Assembly (NCBI RefSeq): GCF_001426375.1
Contig: NZ_LMEO01000034.1
Span: forward strand, 402,287-466,286
Origin: Paenibacillus sp. Root444D2
GTDB taxonomy: Bacteria > Bacillota > Bacilli > Paenibacillales > NBRC-103111
Direction: 5' to 3'
DNA: 64,000 nt
Shown here: positions 17,584 to 26,763 of the stretch, piece after piece
How positions within the stretch are numbered: the first letter of the stretch is position 1
Layout: the number at the start of each line of letters is the position of its first letter
The notes under the pieces: generated by a model
Told to the model about the DNA's origin: nothing
Database searches by the model: none
What the model saw: only the letters and a program-made list of their open reading frames with translations
Translations under genes and position numbers: made by a program

Positions 17584-19266
17584 ATGGGTAATTTTAAAAG
17601 AGTATTCATATCTTCCCTAGTGTTATTAGGTCTTATGGCGGGAGTGACGGCTTTATCGGCAGTCGCGGCTGAGCCTCTGAAGGTCAAATCCGAAACGGAT
17701 ATAGCAGGGGATATTGGTATCCTCCAAGGAGAGGGCAATGGGCTGACGGTTGAATACTTAAACAAGCCAACTACAAGGCTGCAAGCCGCGGTGATGTCCC
17801 TAAGATTAAAAGGATTGGAAGCTGAAGCGTTAGCTTTCACCGGAACCACAAGCTTTAAGGATGCCAGCGGCGTTTCCAAAGAGAATCAAGCGATTCTAGG
17901 TTATTTGAAAGCGCATCCTGATTTAGGCTGGCAGGGAACCGGCGACGATAAATTCGAACCGCTCGCAGGAATTACAGCTCAGCAATATTATAAGGTTCTG
18001 TTGGAATCGCTAGGCTACACACAAGGCACGGATTTCGAGTATGCGAACGTATTTGCCTTTGCCGGGAAAAATGGCTTATCGAAGATTGCTAACGTGAAGC
18101 AATTCAAAAACTTACATATCGCTACAGCAACCATCGAAGCTCTGAAGGTGCCAATCAAAGGAACTACGAAAACGCTAGGCGCTGATTTGACGGATAAAGG
18201 TAAAATCAGTGCGACAAAGTTAGAAGTGCTGGGGAACGCAGAACTCAGCTTGAAGCAAAGCGATACGTTGGGTAGTTATCTAACGGACTCCAAAGGCATG
18301 ACGCTTTATTATTTTACTAAGGATGCAGCAGATGTGAATTCATGTGTGGGTCAATGTTTGGCCAACTGGCCGATCTTTAACGGCAATAATTTCACGGTTC
18401 CTGCGGAGTTTAGCGCAGCGGATTTCAAAGTATTCGTACGTGCTGACGGCAAAGAACAACTGACCTATAAGGGCTGGCCTTTATATTACTTCGTCAAGGA
18501 TCAAAAAGCCGGAGATACCACAGGAGACAACGTTGGTAAGGTCTGGTTCGTTATTAAACCCTCGAATGGCGGCGTGGCGCTAGGCACCAAAACCGATCTA
18601 GGCAATTATTTGACAGATGCAAACGGCATGGCACTTTACTACTATGATAAAGATACGAAGGGCGTCAGCAATTGCTCCGGCAAATGCTTGGAGAAATGGC
18701 CATTATTCTACGCACCGAATATCTCGCCTCCAACAGGAGTTAATTCAGCAGATTTCGGCACGCTCATTCGTGCAGATGGCAAAATGCAAACAACGTACAA
18801 AGATTTCCCTCTGTACTATTGGGTAGATGATAAGAAAATGGGAGACACGTTAGGCCAGGATGTTGGTAAAGTCTGGTACGTGATTGATCCTGCGAAATTC
18901 AGTGGCACCAAGGCGGCGAATACATCTGTAAAAACAAGTAAATCCGACGCTCTTGGCACGTATTTGGTGGATGCAAACGGCATGGCTTTGTACTTGTTCA
19001 CAAAAGATAAAGCGGATCCTAACTCCTGCGTAGGCCAATGTTTGGTTAACTGGCCGATCTTCTATGATGCGAACCTTACGGTTTCCTCGGACCTAACTAG
19101 CAGCGATTTCGGTACCCTTACTCGGAACGATGGCACAAAACAAAGCACGTACAAAGGCTGGCCGCTTTATTACTGGATCAAGGATCACAATCCCGGTGAT
19201 ACAACCGGACAAAATGTAGGAAAAGTCTGGTTCGTCCTCGACCCGGCTCAAACCACAGCTAGATAA
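17584..19266 (+). CDS. Secreted protein with three YxxxxD-type (COG4315) repeats
   Basis: A 560-residue exported protein. An N-terminal signal peptide ends near AVAA (residue 29). A unique domain (about 30-225) is followed by three copies of a domain of about 100 residues starting near 229, 339 and 457, each with LGxYLTDxxGMxLYYxxKD, a CxxxC pair (CVGQC, CSGKC, CVGQC), W-P, and TYKGWPLYYW plus GDT...GKVWFVI. This is the predicted lipoprotein family with the conserved Yx(FWY)xxD motif, function unknown. The ATG follows AAGGAGG. An ECF sigma and anti-sigma pair follows, so it may be a member of that regulon (inference). Confidence 0.85.
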   Translation: MGNFKRVFISSLVLLGLMAGVTALSAVAAEPLKVKSETDIAGDIGILQGEGNGLTVEYLNKPTTRLQAAVMSLRLKGLEAEALAFTGTTSFKDASGVSKENQAILGYLKAHPDLGWQGTGDDKFEPLAGITAQQYYKVLLESLGYTQGTDFEYANVFAFAGKNGLSKIANVKQFKNLHIATATIEALKVPIKGTTKTLGADLTDKGKISATKLEVLGNAELSLKQSDTLGSYLTDSKGMTLYYFTKDAADVNSCVGQCLANWPIFNGNNFTVPAEFSAADFKVFVRADGKEQLTYKGWPLYYFVKDQKAGDTTGDNVGKVWFVIKPSNGGVALGTKTDLGNYLTDANGMALYYYDKDTKGVSNCSGKCLEKWPLFYAPNISPPTGVNSADFGTLIRADGKMQTTYKDFPLYYWVDDKKMGDTLGQDVGKVWYVIDPAKFSGTKAANTSVKTSKSDALGTYLVDANGMALYLFTKDKADPNSCVGQCLVNWPIFYDANLTVSSDLTSSDFGTLTRNDGTKQSTYKGWPLYYWIKDHNPGDTTGQNVGKVWFVLDPAQTTAR

Positions 19267-19291
19267 CTTCTAGTCGACCCTGTAGGTTTAT

Positions 19292-19340
19292 TGCGCTCCA
19301 ACATGCTGGCAGATTCAGCGGCGTTGGGGCGCTATTTTTC
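19292..19340 (+). terminator. Rho-independent terminator
   Basis: GCGCTCCAAC with an inner TGCTG/CAGC pair matches GTTGGGGCGC, followed by ATTTTT, after the repeat-protein gene. Confidence 0.8.
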
Positions 19341-19422
19341 TATAAAGCTATTGCCAAGAAGTCTAGCTGGCGATAAGGTAGAAAGATAATAAACTTCATT
19401 TCGACTCGGGGTGTACCGAATT

Positions 19423-19989
19423 ATGCGAAATCGAACAGATGGTGAGCTCATGAAGCTGGTGATGGCTAAGCACCATCCTGCTTTAGAGGAGCTTTACGAT
19501 CGCTATGCGAAGCTAGTGTATTCATTTGCGCTGAAATCCATGAAGGAAGAGCAAGCGGCCAGAGAGATTGTCCAGCTTGTTTTCACACGTCTTTGGACCA
19601 CAGAAAAGGGCTTTGACGCAAGCAAAGGTGCATTCGTCAACTGGGTGATCACGGTTACCCGTAATATCACGATCGATTGCTTGCGCAAGAAGCGGAGACT
19701 CGATCAAGTGATCCAATTTGAGCCTAGAGAGTGGGAACATACGCTTATTTCGAGCGATCCTGATCCAGAATCGGTCATGTCACGTAAATGGATAGGAGAG
19801 CAAATTCAAGAGGCTTATGTGCATTTGTCGGATAGCCAAATACAATTGATCGACATGATGTACTGGCAAGGCTATTCTCTAAGCGAAATTGCGACTCAAA
19901 CGAATGAGCCGCTTGGTACGATAAAAAGCCGTTTGCACCAAGGTTTGAAAATACTTCGGAAGCACCTGACATCACTGAGGGAGGGATGA
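19423..19989 (+). CDS. ECF-type RNA polymerase sigma factor
   Basis: A 188-residue sigma-70 family factor of the extracytoplasmic-function class. Region 2 (about 20-90) has LYDRYAKLVYSFAL and FVNWVITVTRNITIDCLRKKRR. Region 4 (about 125-185) has LSEIATQTNEPLGTIKSRLHQG, a helix-turn-helix. The ATG at 19423 is preferred because a GGGGTG site lies about 10 bases upstream; a GTG at 19411 is the alternative. It is followed 4 bp later by a zinc-finger anti-sigma gene, like SigK-RskA pairs. Signal and regulon are unknown. Confidence 0.93.
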   Translation: MRNRTDGELMKLVMAKHHPALEELYDRYAKLVYSFALKSMKEEQAAREIVQLVFTRLWTTEKGFDASKGAFVNWVITVTRNITIDCLRKKRRLDQVIQFEPREWEHTLISSDPDPESVMSRKWIGEQIQEAYVHLSDSQIQLIDMMYWQGYSLSEIATQTNEPLGTIKSRLHQGLKILRKHLTSLREG

Positions 19990-19993
19990 CGTA

Positions 19994-20719
19994 ATGAAAG
20001 AACAGGAGACTGTGGAATGCAGTCATCTTGTCAATTATTTGACAGGCGACTGCACAGAGTGGGAACGCGCTGCTTTCGAACGGCATCTGCGAACTTGTGT
20101 CACATGTCGGGAAGAATTAAGCGAGCTGCAGGAGGTCTGGCAGGCACTTCCTTTTGAGATGGAGGAAGTAGAAGTCCCCTCGGATTTGAAGCAACAGGTT
20201 ATGCAGTCTATTATCCCGACTGAACTGAAGGCGATCCAGAAAAAGAAGAAAAAACGTTCGTTCAAATGGGTTTATGGTGGGGCTGCAGCCATTATCTTAG
20301 GCCTCGTTGTAGGTGTATGGTGGAACAATCAACAACCCAAAAACTTTTCAGCCAACCCCTCTTTAAATCAACCTGCGGAAATCGTTCATACGTTCCAATT
20401 GAAATCCGTTGAAAGTACAATGCCAACAGCCTCTGGCACAGCTTATGTGCTGCAAAATGGCGATATCCACAATGTGGTCATTAATTTGCAAGGCCTTAAG
20501 GAGACGCAAGGGGATTGGGCCTATCAGGTTTGGTATAACCGAAGCGGGAAGCGATACAATTGCGGTACGCTCCGTGTAGACGAGAAGGGTACTGGTGTGC
20601 TGACATACAGCATCCCTGTAAAGGTGAAGGATTTCCAAATCGACTCCTTTGGCGTTACGTTAGAGCCAGATCCGAATGGTTTGCAGCCGCGCGGAAAGAA
20701 GATACTGGGTACATCATAG
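19994..20719 (+). CDS. Anti-sigma factor, RskA-like with zinc-finger domain
   Basis: A 241-residue single-pass membrane protein. The N-terminal anti-sigma domain has the zinc-binding pattern HLRTCVTC (about residues 30-37). A basic stretch and one transmembrane helix (about 93-112) follow, then an extracytoplasmic RskA-type C-terminal domain (about 130-235) with VVINLQGLKETQGDWAYQVWY. It should hold the upstream ECF sigma factor inactive at the membrane until released by proteolysis or a redox signal. The ATG follows GGGAGGG inside the end of the sigma gene. Confidence 0.92.
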   Translation: MKEQETVECSHLVNYLTGDCTEWERAAFERHLRTCVTCREELSELQEVWQALPFEMEEVEVPSDLKQQVMQSIIPTELKAIQKKKKKRSFKWVYGGAAAIILGLVVGVWWNNQQPKNFSANPSLNQPAEIVHTFQLKSVESTMPTASGTAYVLQNGDIHNVVINLQGLKETQGDWAYQVWYNRSGKRYNCGTLRVDEKGTGVLTYSIPVKVKDFQIDSFGVTLEPDPNGLQPRGKKILGTS

Positions 20720-20801
20720 CTCATACTACGAGTAGGTTAAGGTTAAACTACCAGTTGTGTTTGATCAGAGGTCTGAGCATGTTTAGAGAGGACGGATAGA
20801 T

Positions 20802-21770
20802 TTGAACGTAAAAGGTATTCATCATGTAACCGCGATGACAGGGGACGCAGCAGCGAACTTCCAGTTCTACACCGAGGTGCTTGGCATGCGGCTTGTCAAA
20901 AAAACAGTCAATCAAGACGATACAACGGCTTATCATTTGTTTTATGGAGATGAAAAGGGGAATCCGGGAACAGAGCTTACTTTTTTTGATTTTCCCGGGG
21001 TTGGACCTAATGCTGCAGGGGTAAGCAGTATCTCAGGTACATCTCTTCGTGTTGCGAATGACGACGCGCTTTCGTATTGGATAGAGCGATTCAAGGAACA
21101 TGGTGTGAAGTACTCCCCTGTGGAGGATTTTGCGGGACGTAAAGTCATTTTTTTCGAAGATCCGGAAGGTCAGCAGCTAGCCATCGTTTCCGATGAAAAT
21201 AATACAGGTGTTAAGGGCGGGAAGCCGTGGGAAAAAAGTGTGGTTCCCGTTTCGTACGGCATCACCGGACTAGGCCCAGTGAAGCTTACCGTACGGAAGC
21301 CGGAATCCACACTGGCAGCGCTTCGCTTACTAGGCTTCGCGGAGAAAGAACGCATTCCCGCGCTGGCTAAAGGAGAAGAAGATATCATTGTCATGCAAGT
21401 AGGCGAAGGTGGGTCTGGGGCCGAAGTCCAGGTCGAGCCGCGCAGCGATCTGCCGGTTTCACGTCAAGGCGGCGGCGGCGTTCATCACGTGGCTTTCCGT
21501 ATTGAAGACAAGGAAGAACTGCTGGCTTGGGCTGAAATCCTTAACAAAGCTGGTTTGCCTAACTCAGGTTTCGTAGATCGATTCTATTTCCGATCCTTAT
21601 ACTTCCGCGAGCCGAATGGCATTCTGTTTGAGCTAGCGACCGATGGTCCGGGCTTTGCTACGGATGAACCCCTTGAGACGCTGGGCGAATCGCTTTCCCT
21701 CCCGCCATTCTTAGAAAACCAACGTGTTTCCATTGAAGCAAACTTAAAGTCGCTGCATACCAAACGTTGA
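20802..21770 (+). CDS. Ring-cleaving dioxygenase (VOC/glyoxalase superfamily, MhqA/MhqO type)
   Basis: A 322-residue protein with two vicinal-oxygen-chelate modules. Metal-ligand positions are seen in GIHHVTAMT (N-terminus), GVHHVAFRI (about residue 230) and LYFREPNGILFELATDGPGF (about 267-287). Family members from bacilli degrade hydroquinone-type quinones. It starts at a TTG after GAGAGGACGG; no in-frame ATG is nearby. A strong terminator follows. It appears to be monocistronic. Confidence 0.9.
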   Translation: MNVKGIHHVTAMTGDAAANFQFYTEVLGMRLVKKTVNQDDTTAYHLFYGDEKGNPGTELTFFDFPGVGPNAAGVSSISGTSLRVANDDALSYWIERFKEHGVKYSPVEDFAGRKVIFFEDPEGQQLAIVSDENNTGVKGGKPWEKSVVPVSYGITGLGPVKLTVRKPESTLAALRLLGFAEKERIPALAKGEEDIIVMQVGEGGSGAEVQVEPRSDLPVSRQGGGGVHHVAFRIEDKEELLAWAEILNKAGLPNSGFVDRFYFRSLYFREPNGILFELATDGPGFATDEPLETLGESLSLPPFLENQRVSIEANLKSLHTKR

Positions 21771-21775
21771 TGACC

Positions 21776-21832
21776 AAAAACGAACATTCTGCTCTGTGAT
21801 TCACCTCACGGATAAGAGATGTTCGTTTTTAT
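21776..21832 (+). terminator. Rho-independent terminator
   Basis: AAAAACGAACAT pairs perfectly with ATGTTCGTTTTT across a loop of about 31 bases, after the dioxygenase gene. Confidence 0.85.
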
Positions 21833-21895
21833 TTTTGTGGTCAATCGGTTATCATGGATACATACATAGTGTGAAAATGAAGGGATAGAAGCCAA

Positions 21896-22945
21896 ATGAC
21901 GACTGGGGATAAAATCAAACTAACCTCCTACTCCACAAAAGGTGGATGCGGATGCAAGATCGGTCCGGGAGATCTTTCTCAAGTGATAAAATCTTTGCCG
22001 CCTACAGTTGCTAACCCAAATCTTCTGGTTGGGATAGATACGAGCGATGATGCAGGTGTTTATAAACTAAGTGAAGAGCTTGCGCTCGTTCAAACCGTAG
22101 ATTTCTTCACTCCGATCGTTGATGACCCCTATTCATTCGGACAAGTAGCTGCGGCGAATGCTATCAGTGATATTTATGCGATGGGCGGTAAGCCATTAAC
22201 GGCATTAAACATTGTGGCTTTTCCGATTAAAACGCTTCCCAAGCAAGTGCTTGCCGATATTTTACGCGGTGCTGGGGATAAAATGATAGAGGCGGGAATT
22301 ACACTAGTAGGTGGTCATTCCATCGATGATAACGAGCCGAAGTTTGGACTCGCCGTAACGGGATTGGTGCACCCAGGGAAAATTCGCACCAATGCAGGAG
22401 CTAAGCCCGGAGATAAATTGATCTTAACGAAGCCGATTGGCGTTGGTATTCTGACGACCTCGATCAAAAAGGATCGATTGAATGAGGAAGAAATTCAGCG
22501 AGTCACGCAGGTGATGGCAACGCTGAATAAGACGGCGGCGGAAACGATGGAGCCTTATAACGTTCATGCCTGCACGGATGTGACGGGCTTTGGTTTAATG
22601 GGACATTCTCTAGAAATGGCCAAAGGCAGCGGCGTGGGTATTCGCATAACTGCGCAAGATGTACCTGTATTGCCGCGAGTGCGAGAGCTTGCCGAAGAGG
22701 GATTCGTTCCTGGAGGCACCAAGAACAACTTTGCTCATGTACAGGAATCGATCACATTTGCTGAAACGTTGGATCAAATTAGCCAATGGATTTTGTGCGA
22801 CGCGGTCACCTCGGGCGGTCTCCTCATCTCTGTTGATGGAGAGCAGGCGGATGAATTGTATCGCAAACTGAAGGATGCCGGCGTAGAAGCGAGCTTGATT
22901 GGCGAAATTACGGCAGAACATCCTGGACGCATTGTTGTAAGTTAA
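21896..22945 (+). CDS. selD: Selenide, water dikinase (selenophosphate synthetase)
   Basis: A 349-residue enzyme that makes selenophosphate from selenide and ATP. The active-site segment GGCGCKIGP places the catalytic residue as Cys18, encoded by TGC and not by a selenocysteine TGA. ATP-binding features follow: GIDTSDDAGVYKL, QTVDFFTPIVDDPY, ANAISDIYAMGG, and GGHSIDDNEPKFG. The C-terminal GATP-like domain has TDVTGFGLMGHSLEMA. The length is typical. It is followed 15 bp later by mnmH, the selenium-using tRNA modification enzyme, so selenophosphate is supplied at least to that pathway. Confidence 0.96.
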   Translation: MTTGDKIKLTSYSTKGGCGCKIGPGDLSQVIKSLPPTVANPNLLVGIDTSDDAGVYKLSEELALVQTVDFFTPIVDDPYSFGQVAAANAISDIYAMGGKPLTALNIVAFPIKTLPKQVLADILRGAGDKMIEAGITLVGGHSIDDNEPKFGLAVTGLVHPGKIRTNAGAKPGDKLILTKPIGVGILTTSIKKDRLNEEEIQRVTQVMATLNKTAAETMEPYNVHACTDVTGFGLMGHSLEMAKGSGVGIRITAQDVPVLPRVRELAEEGFVPGGTKNNFAHVQESITFAETLDQISQWILCDAVTSGGLLISVDGEQADELYRKLKDAGVEASLIGEITAEHPGRIVVS

Positions 22946-22960
22946 AGGAGCGAAAATCCA

Positions 22961-23992
22961 TTGTTTCAAGATATCACCATCGAAGAATTACTTACCCTGC
23001 AAAATAAAAAAGAGATCATTCCGATCGACGTTCGTTCCTCTTCCGAATTTGAAGATGGTACTTTCCCAGGCAGCCTGAATATACCCATATTTGAGGATGC
23101 AGAGCGTGCCGAGATCGGTACCCTGTATAAGCAAGTGAGCGTACAAGCAGCTAAGGATAGAGGGCTGGAGATCGTTTCTGCGAAGCTGCCTGCTTTTGTG
23201 AAGTCTTTCGAGCAAATCAAGGAACCGAAGGTCGTTTTCTGCTGGCGCGGCGGAATGAGGAGTAAAACAACAGCAACTGTATTGTCGCTGATGGGTATTC
23301 GGGTTTACCGGTTGACAGGAGGTATTCGGGCCTATCGGAAGTGGGTTGTAAGTACACTAGAGCAGCTTGGAGATTTTAAGCCCCCTGCCCACGTTATTCT
23401 GGGAAACACGGGAACCGGAAAAACGGCAATTTTGCGCAGTCTTCTGGAAGAGGGCTATCCTGTCTTGGATTTTGAAGGGATGGCGGGTCATAGAGGCTCC
23501 ATTTTTGGAGAAATTGGCCTGAAATCGCATAACCAAAAGACGTTCGAATCCTTACTCGTTGGACAACTATTGAAGCTTGAATCAGCGCCTTACGTTTTAA
23601 TAGAGGGAGAAAGCAAACGAATAGGCAAAGTCGTTCTTCCCCAGTTTCTCGTTCAAAAAAAAGAAGCTGCCAAGCAGATTTTTATCGAAATGCCGATCGA
23701 AGAACGTGTTCAGCATATTATCGAGGATTACAGACCTTTCGAAAATCAGCCGGATATTTTATTTGCGTTTAAGCATATTAAAAATCGCATCCATACACCA
23801 ATTGCCAAAGAAATCGAGACAAATCTTCAAGAACAGCACTATGAGAATGCCGTCAGGCTGCTTCTGATGCATTACTATGATCCGCGCTATGAGCATGCGA
23901 TGAAGCAATATGAACAAGACAGAGTCGTTATCAAGGCTGGAAATAGGAAAGAAGCTGTAGAGGCTGTAAAAAAGTATTTGTCGGAGCTTTAG
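22961..23992 (+). CDS. mnmH: tRNA 2-selenouridine synthase
   Basis: A 343-residue two-domain enzyme that replaces the sulfur of 2-thiouridine at wobble position 34 with selenium, through a geranylated intermediate. The N-terminal rhodanese domain has catalytic Cys94 in VFCWRGGMRSKT. The C-terminal P-loop domain has Walker A GNTGTGKT (about 148-155). The start is a TTG after AAAGGAG. The 15-bp gap to selD indicates one operon. Selenocysteine genes (selA, selB, selC) are not in this window, so selenium use may be limited to tRNA here, but they could lie elsewhere. Confidence 0.95.
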   Translation: MFQDITIEELLTLQNKKEIIPIDVRSSSEFEDGTFPGSLNIPIFEDAERAEIGTLYKQVSVQAAKDRGLEIVSAKLPAFVKSFEQIKEPKVVFCWRGGMRSKTTATVLSLMGIRVYRLTGGIRAYRKWVVSTLEQLGDFKPPAHVILGNTGTGKTAILRSLLEEGYPVLDFEGMAGHRGSIFGEIGLKSHNQKTFESLLVGQLLKLESAPYVLIEGESKRIGKVVLPQFLVQKKEAAKQIFIEMPIEERVQHIIEDYRPFENQPDILFAFKHIKNRIHTPIAKEIETNLQEQHYENAVRLLLMHYYDPRYEHAMKQYEQDRVVIKAGNRKEAVEAVKKYLSEL

Positions 23993-24014
23993 AAGACGGC
24001 TATGGCTGAAAAGA

Positions 24015-24047
24015 AGTGCTAACTGCAGTCAGTTAGCACTTTTTTAT
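24015..24047. terminator. Bidirectional terminator
   Basis: AGTGCTAACTG and CAGTTAGCACT form a perfect 11-bp stem around CAGT at 24015-24040, followed by TTTTTT. It lies between the convergent mnmH and LysR genes. Confidence 0.9.
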
Positions 24048-24928
24048 ATTTGTCTTAAAGTATCATACACATGAGTGGCAGCAGCAGATAGGGGTGTGCT
24101 CTTTAATTTAATAATACCAACTTTTCTGGCTGGGATAGGTGTTGTTAAGCGAATTTCATACAACGTTCCGTCCAAAAGTTCTTGAGTGACAAACTCTCTG
24201 ATCCCGCAAGCTATACCGAAGCCATTTCTAGCAAATTCGATAAGTAAATCAACACTGCCAAGCTCAATCTCTGGCTTCATGGACAAACCGTGCCCTTCAG
24301 CAAAATGATCTAAGTAGGCGCGGGTGCTGCTCCCTTTCTCTAACAGGATAACCGGATGCTCAAGCAACTTCTCGAGAGAAATGGGGGTCACTGTAAGATG
24401 CTTGTACGCTTCCCCTGCCAAGAAACAGTCATGAATGATAATGCTTTCTTGAATGGAGATATGAGGATCAGAAATAGGGAGATTGACGATGCCTAGGTCG
24501 ATTTTCCCCTCTTTTAGCAGAGTAATCGTCTCCGTTGTGGTTCTGTTCGTTACTTGTATCTTTACTTTGGGGAACGCTTCGTGAAATTGCTTAAGATGCG
24601 GCAAAAGAAAATGTTTACAGAGCGTATCCCCGGCTCCAATTTTCACCTCTCCGTGCGTAAGCTGATGCATCTCCGTAATTTTTCTTTCACCGTTAAGAAT
24701 AAAGTGGTAAGCCTGCTCAATATAGGTGAATAGCTCGCGCCCCTCCGTTGTTAATGTTACTCCTCTGGATGTGCGGAAAAATAATTGCCCACCCAGTTTT
24801 GCCTCTAATTGTTTAATCGAATGCGTAACAGCTGGTTGTGTAACAAATAATTCATCAGCTGCCTTGGATAGACTTCCCGCTTTTGCCGTGATATAGAAGA
24901 CTTGATATAGCTCCATATTGTGAATCAT
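24044..24928 (-). CDS. LysR-family transcriptional regulator
   Basis: A 294-residue regulator. The winged helix-turn-helix occupies residues 1-65 (YQVFYITAKAGSLSKAADEL, then TQPAVTHSIKQLEAKLGG). The effector domain follows at about 90-290, with the family motif HGEVKIGAGDTLC at its start. An upstream GGGAGATGAACG ribosome binding site supports the ATG at 24928. It is divergent from the purA-like gene with a 126-bp AT-rich intergenic region that contains a clear palindrome, so it very likely controls that gene and itself. The effector is unknown. Confidence 0.93.
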   Translation of the reverse strand: MIHNMELYQVFYITAKAGSLSKAADELFVTQPAVTHSIKQLEAKLGGQLFFRTSRGVTLTTEGRELFTYIEQAYHFILNGERKITEMHQLTHGEVKIGAGDTLCKHFLLPHLKQFHEAFPKVKIQVTNRTTTETITLLKEGKIDLGIVNLPISDPHISIQESIIIHDCFLAGEAYKHLTVTPISLEKLLEHPVILLEKGSSTRAYLDHFAEGHGLSMKPEIELGSVDLLIEFARNGFGIACGIREFVTQELLDGTLYEIRLTTPIPARKVGIIKLKSTPLSAAATHVYDTLRQI

Positions 24929-24960
24929 CGTTCGTTCATCTCCCTAATATCAATACTGTT

Positions 24961-24982
24961 AATATTAAGTATTAGTAATATT
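24961..24982. promoter_or_regulatory. Candidate LysR operator
   Basis: AATATTA, eight bases, TAATATT form a perfect inverted repeat with the T-N11-A pattern of LysR sites. It is centred between the divergent lysR-type and purA-like genes. Confidence 0.6.
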
Positions 24983-25054
24983 AATTTTTGTAATAATAAT
25001 ATTGTCATTATACTTAGTTGTATGGAGTTATTTCAATAGGAGGGTGATCTTAAG

Positions 25055-26332
25055 ATGACTGTTACAGCTATTGTGGGAGCGAATTGGGGCGACGAGGGCA
25101 AGGGGAAATTAACAGATGTGCTTGCCGTTCATTCCCAGTTTGTAGTTAGGTACCAAGGTGGGAGCAATGCAGGGCATACGATTATTAACGACTATGGCAA
25201 ATTTGCGCTGCATATGCTTCCCTCTGGAGTGTTTTATCCTGGAACCACGAATGTTATAGGGCCTGGTGTTGCCTTAAATATGAGTAAGCTCCAAAGTGAA
25301 TTTCAGGAATTAGTGAAGCGAGGCGTACCTGAGCCTAAGTTATGTATTTCTGAACGCGCGCAAGTCGTGCTTCCTTATCACATTCTTTTCGATGAGTTGG
25401 AGGAGGAACGTTTAGGGGATAGGAAGTTTGGGTCCACCAAGCAAGGGATTTCGCCATTCTATGCGGATAAATATGCGAAGCTTGGCATACAAGTATCCGA
25501 ATTATTTGATGAAAGTCATTTAAGGTCAAAGTTAACTAGGGCATTGGAGTCCAAAAATATACTTCTCACTCATTTATATAAAAAGGCTCCTCTGGATGTA
25601 GATCAGCTTATTGATGAAGTGCAGCAGCAAGCGGCATTCATTCAGCCATTTGTGTGCAATACGACAACATTGCTGCAAGATGCATTAGCAAAAGGACAAT
25701 CGGTATTAGTTGAGGGGCAGTTGGGAGCGTTACGAGATCCTGATCATGGTATTTATCCTTATACGACATCTTCATCCACTTTGGCTGGATACGCTGCTGT
25801 TGGGGCAGGCGTTCCTCCCTATGCCATCAAGAAAGTTGTCGCTGTAACGAAGGCTTATTCAAGCTGTGTTGGCGAAGGGCCATTTGTATCCGAAATTCAT
25901 GCCGAGGCTGCCCATGAGTTACGTACGCGTGGCGGGGATGCGGGAGAATTCGGGGCAACAACCGGCAGGCCAAGGCGCGTAGGATGGTTCGATGCCGTTG
26001 CGACCAAGTATGGCTGTGGGCTGCAGGGCGCAACCGAGGTTGCACTAACCAATCTAGATGTGCTGGGCTATCTGGAGGAAATTCCAATATGTAACGCTTA
26101 TCGTATTCAAAATGAGATTAGCATGGATTTCCCGCATACCTCACAATTACAGCAAGCAGAGCCGGTCTATGAAAAAATGCCGGGATGGAAGTGTGATATC
26201 TCACATATCCGGTTGTTTAACGATCTCCCAATTGAAGCTCAGAATTATGTGCTTCACATTGAGAAATTGATTGGTGTGCCTATTCGTTGGGTCTCCATTG
26301 GACCGAAACGTGAGCAAATTATTGAAAGATAG
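25055..26332 (+). CDS. Adenylosuccinate synthetase-family protein, divergent paralogue
   Basis: A 425-residue PurA-fold protein (GTP-dependent ligation of aspartate to IMP in the classical enzyme). It keeps the P-loop GANWGDEGKGK with the catalytic Asp, the catalytic His in GGSNAGHTI, and EFGATTGRPRRVGW. Several positions that are nearly invariant elsewhere differ: EGQLGALRD replaces EGAQGTLLD, the SSN-TAGG segment is SSSTLAGYAAVG, and the IMP-contacting RRG is KLG. It is paired with a LysR regulator instead of purine genes. It may be a specialised enzyme acting on another nucleotide or a conditionally expressed isoenzyme. Ribosome binding site AGGAGGG, ATG start. Confidence 0.85.
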   Translation: MTVTAIVGANWGDEGKGKLTDVLAVHSQFVVRYQGGSNAGHTIINDYGKFALHMLPSGVFYPGTTNVIGPGVALNMSKLQSEFQELVKRGVPEPKLCISERAQVVLPYHILFDELEEERLGDRKFGSTKQGISPFYADKYAKLGIQVSELFDESHLRSKLTRALESKNILLTHLYKKAPLDVDQLIDEVQQQAAFIQPFVCNTTTLLQDALAKGQSVLVEGQLGALRDPDHGIYPYTTSSSTLAGYAAVGAGVPPYAIKKVVAVTKAYSSCVGEGPFVSEIHAEAAHELRTRGGDAGEFGATTGRPRRVGWFDAVATKYGCGLQGATEVALTNLDVLGYLEEIPICNAYRIQNEISMDFPHTSQLQQAEPVYEKMPGWKCDISHIRLFNDLPIEAQNYVLHIEKLIGVPIRWVSIGPKREQIIER

Positions 26333-26660
26333 ACCAGTCCATTGATTCATTATGTCCTCACACTGGTATTCAAAACTCTAAAGTTCGATTATAGAGTCAT
26401 TCAGCTTTTGTGAGGGCAAGTGGGCTATAGTGGTTAACAATGTTGTATTTTTTACAACAATTCACACGCCAAAAGTCTATTCGCAACTCGATGTTGCAGT
26501 TTGTACAACATTTTGAACCCATTTGTTACGAAATGGCCTATATTGGACCAAATTGTTGTACATAATGCAACAACGAAGGGGAAAAGGCGAGATTTAGGCT
26601 GAAATTGTTGCACTTTTTATAACATCATTCGACTGAGAATATGGAGTCATTGCAACCTCA
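26333..26660. repeat. Phased hairpin element, TGTTGYA family (locus 1)
   Basis: Four palindromes of 19 bp, TGTTGYA-N5-TRYAACA, start at 26441, 26492, 26554 and 26606 (spacing 51, 62, 52). The palindromes and about 110 bp of flank (from about 26333) are repeated in inverted orientation at 42690-42960, sharing blocks such as GATTCATTATGTC and GGGCTA. The remaining gap 26661-26760 holds no recognisable feature. Confidence 0.9.
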
Positions 26661-26763
26661 AATAAGCAAATTTGACGTTGGTTTCCGATTTAAGACCCTC
26701 GATGTAGAACTAGATTGGATGAATAAATCGATGATCTTAGATAAGCAGCGTTAAAAAATAGCA

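Noticed and set aside
21940..21960. Selenocysteine codon in selD
   Set aside because: The active-site codon reads TGC (Cys); no in-frame TGA is present.
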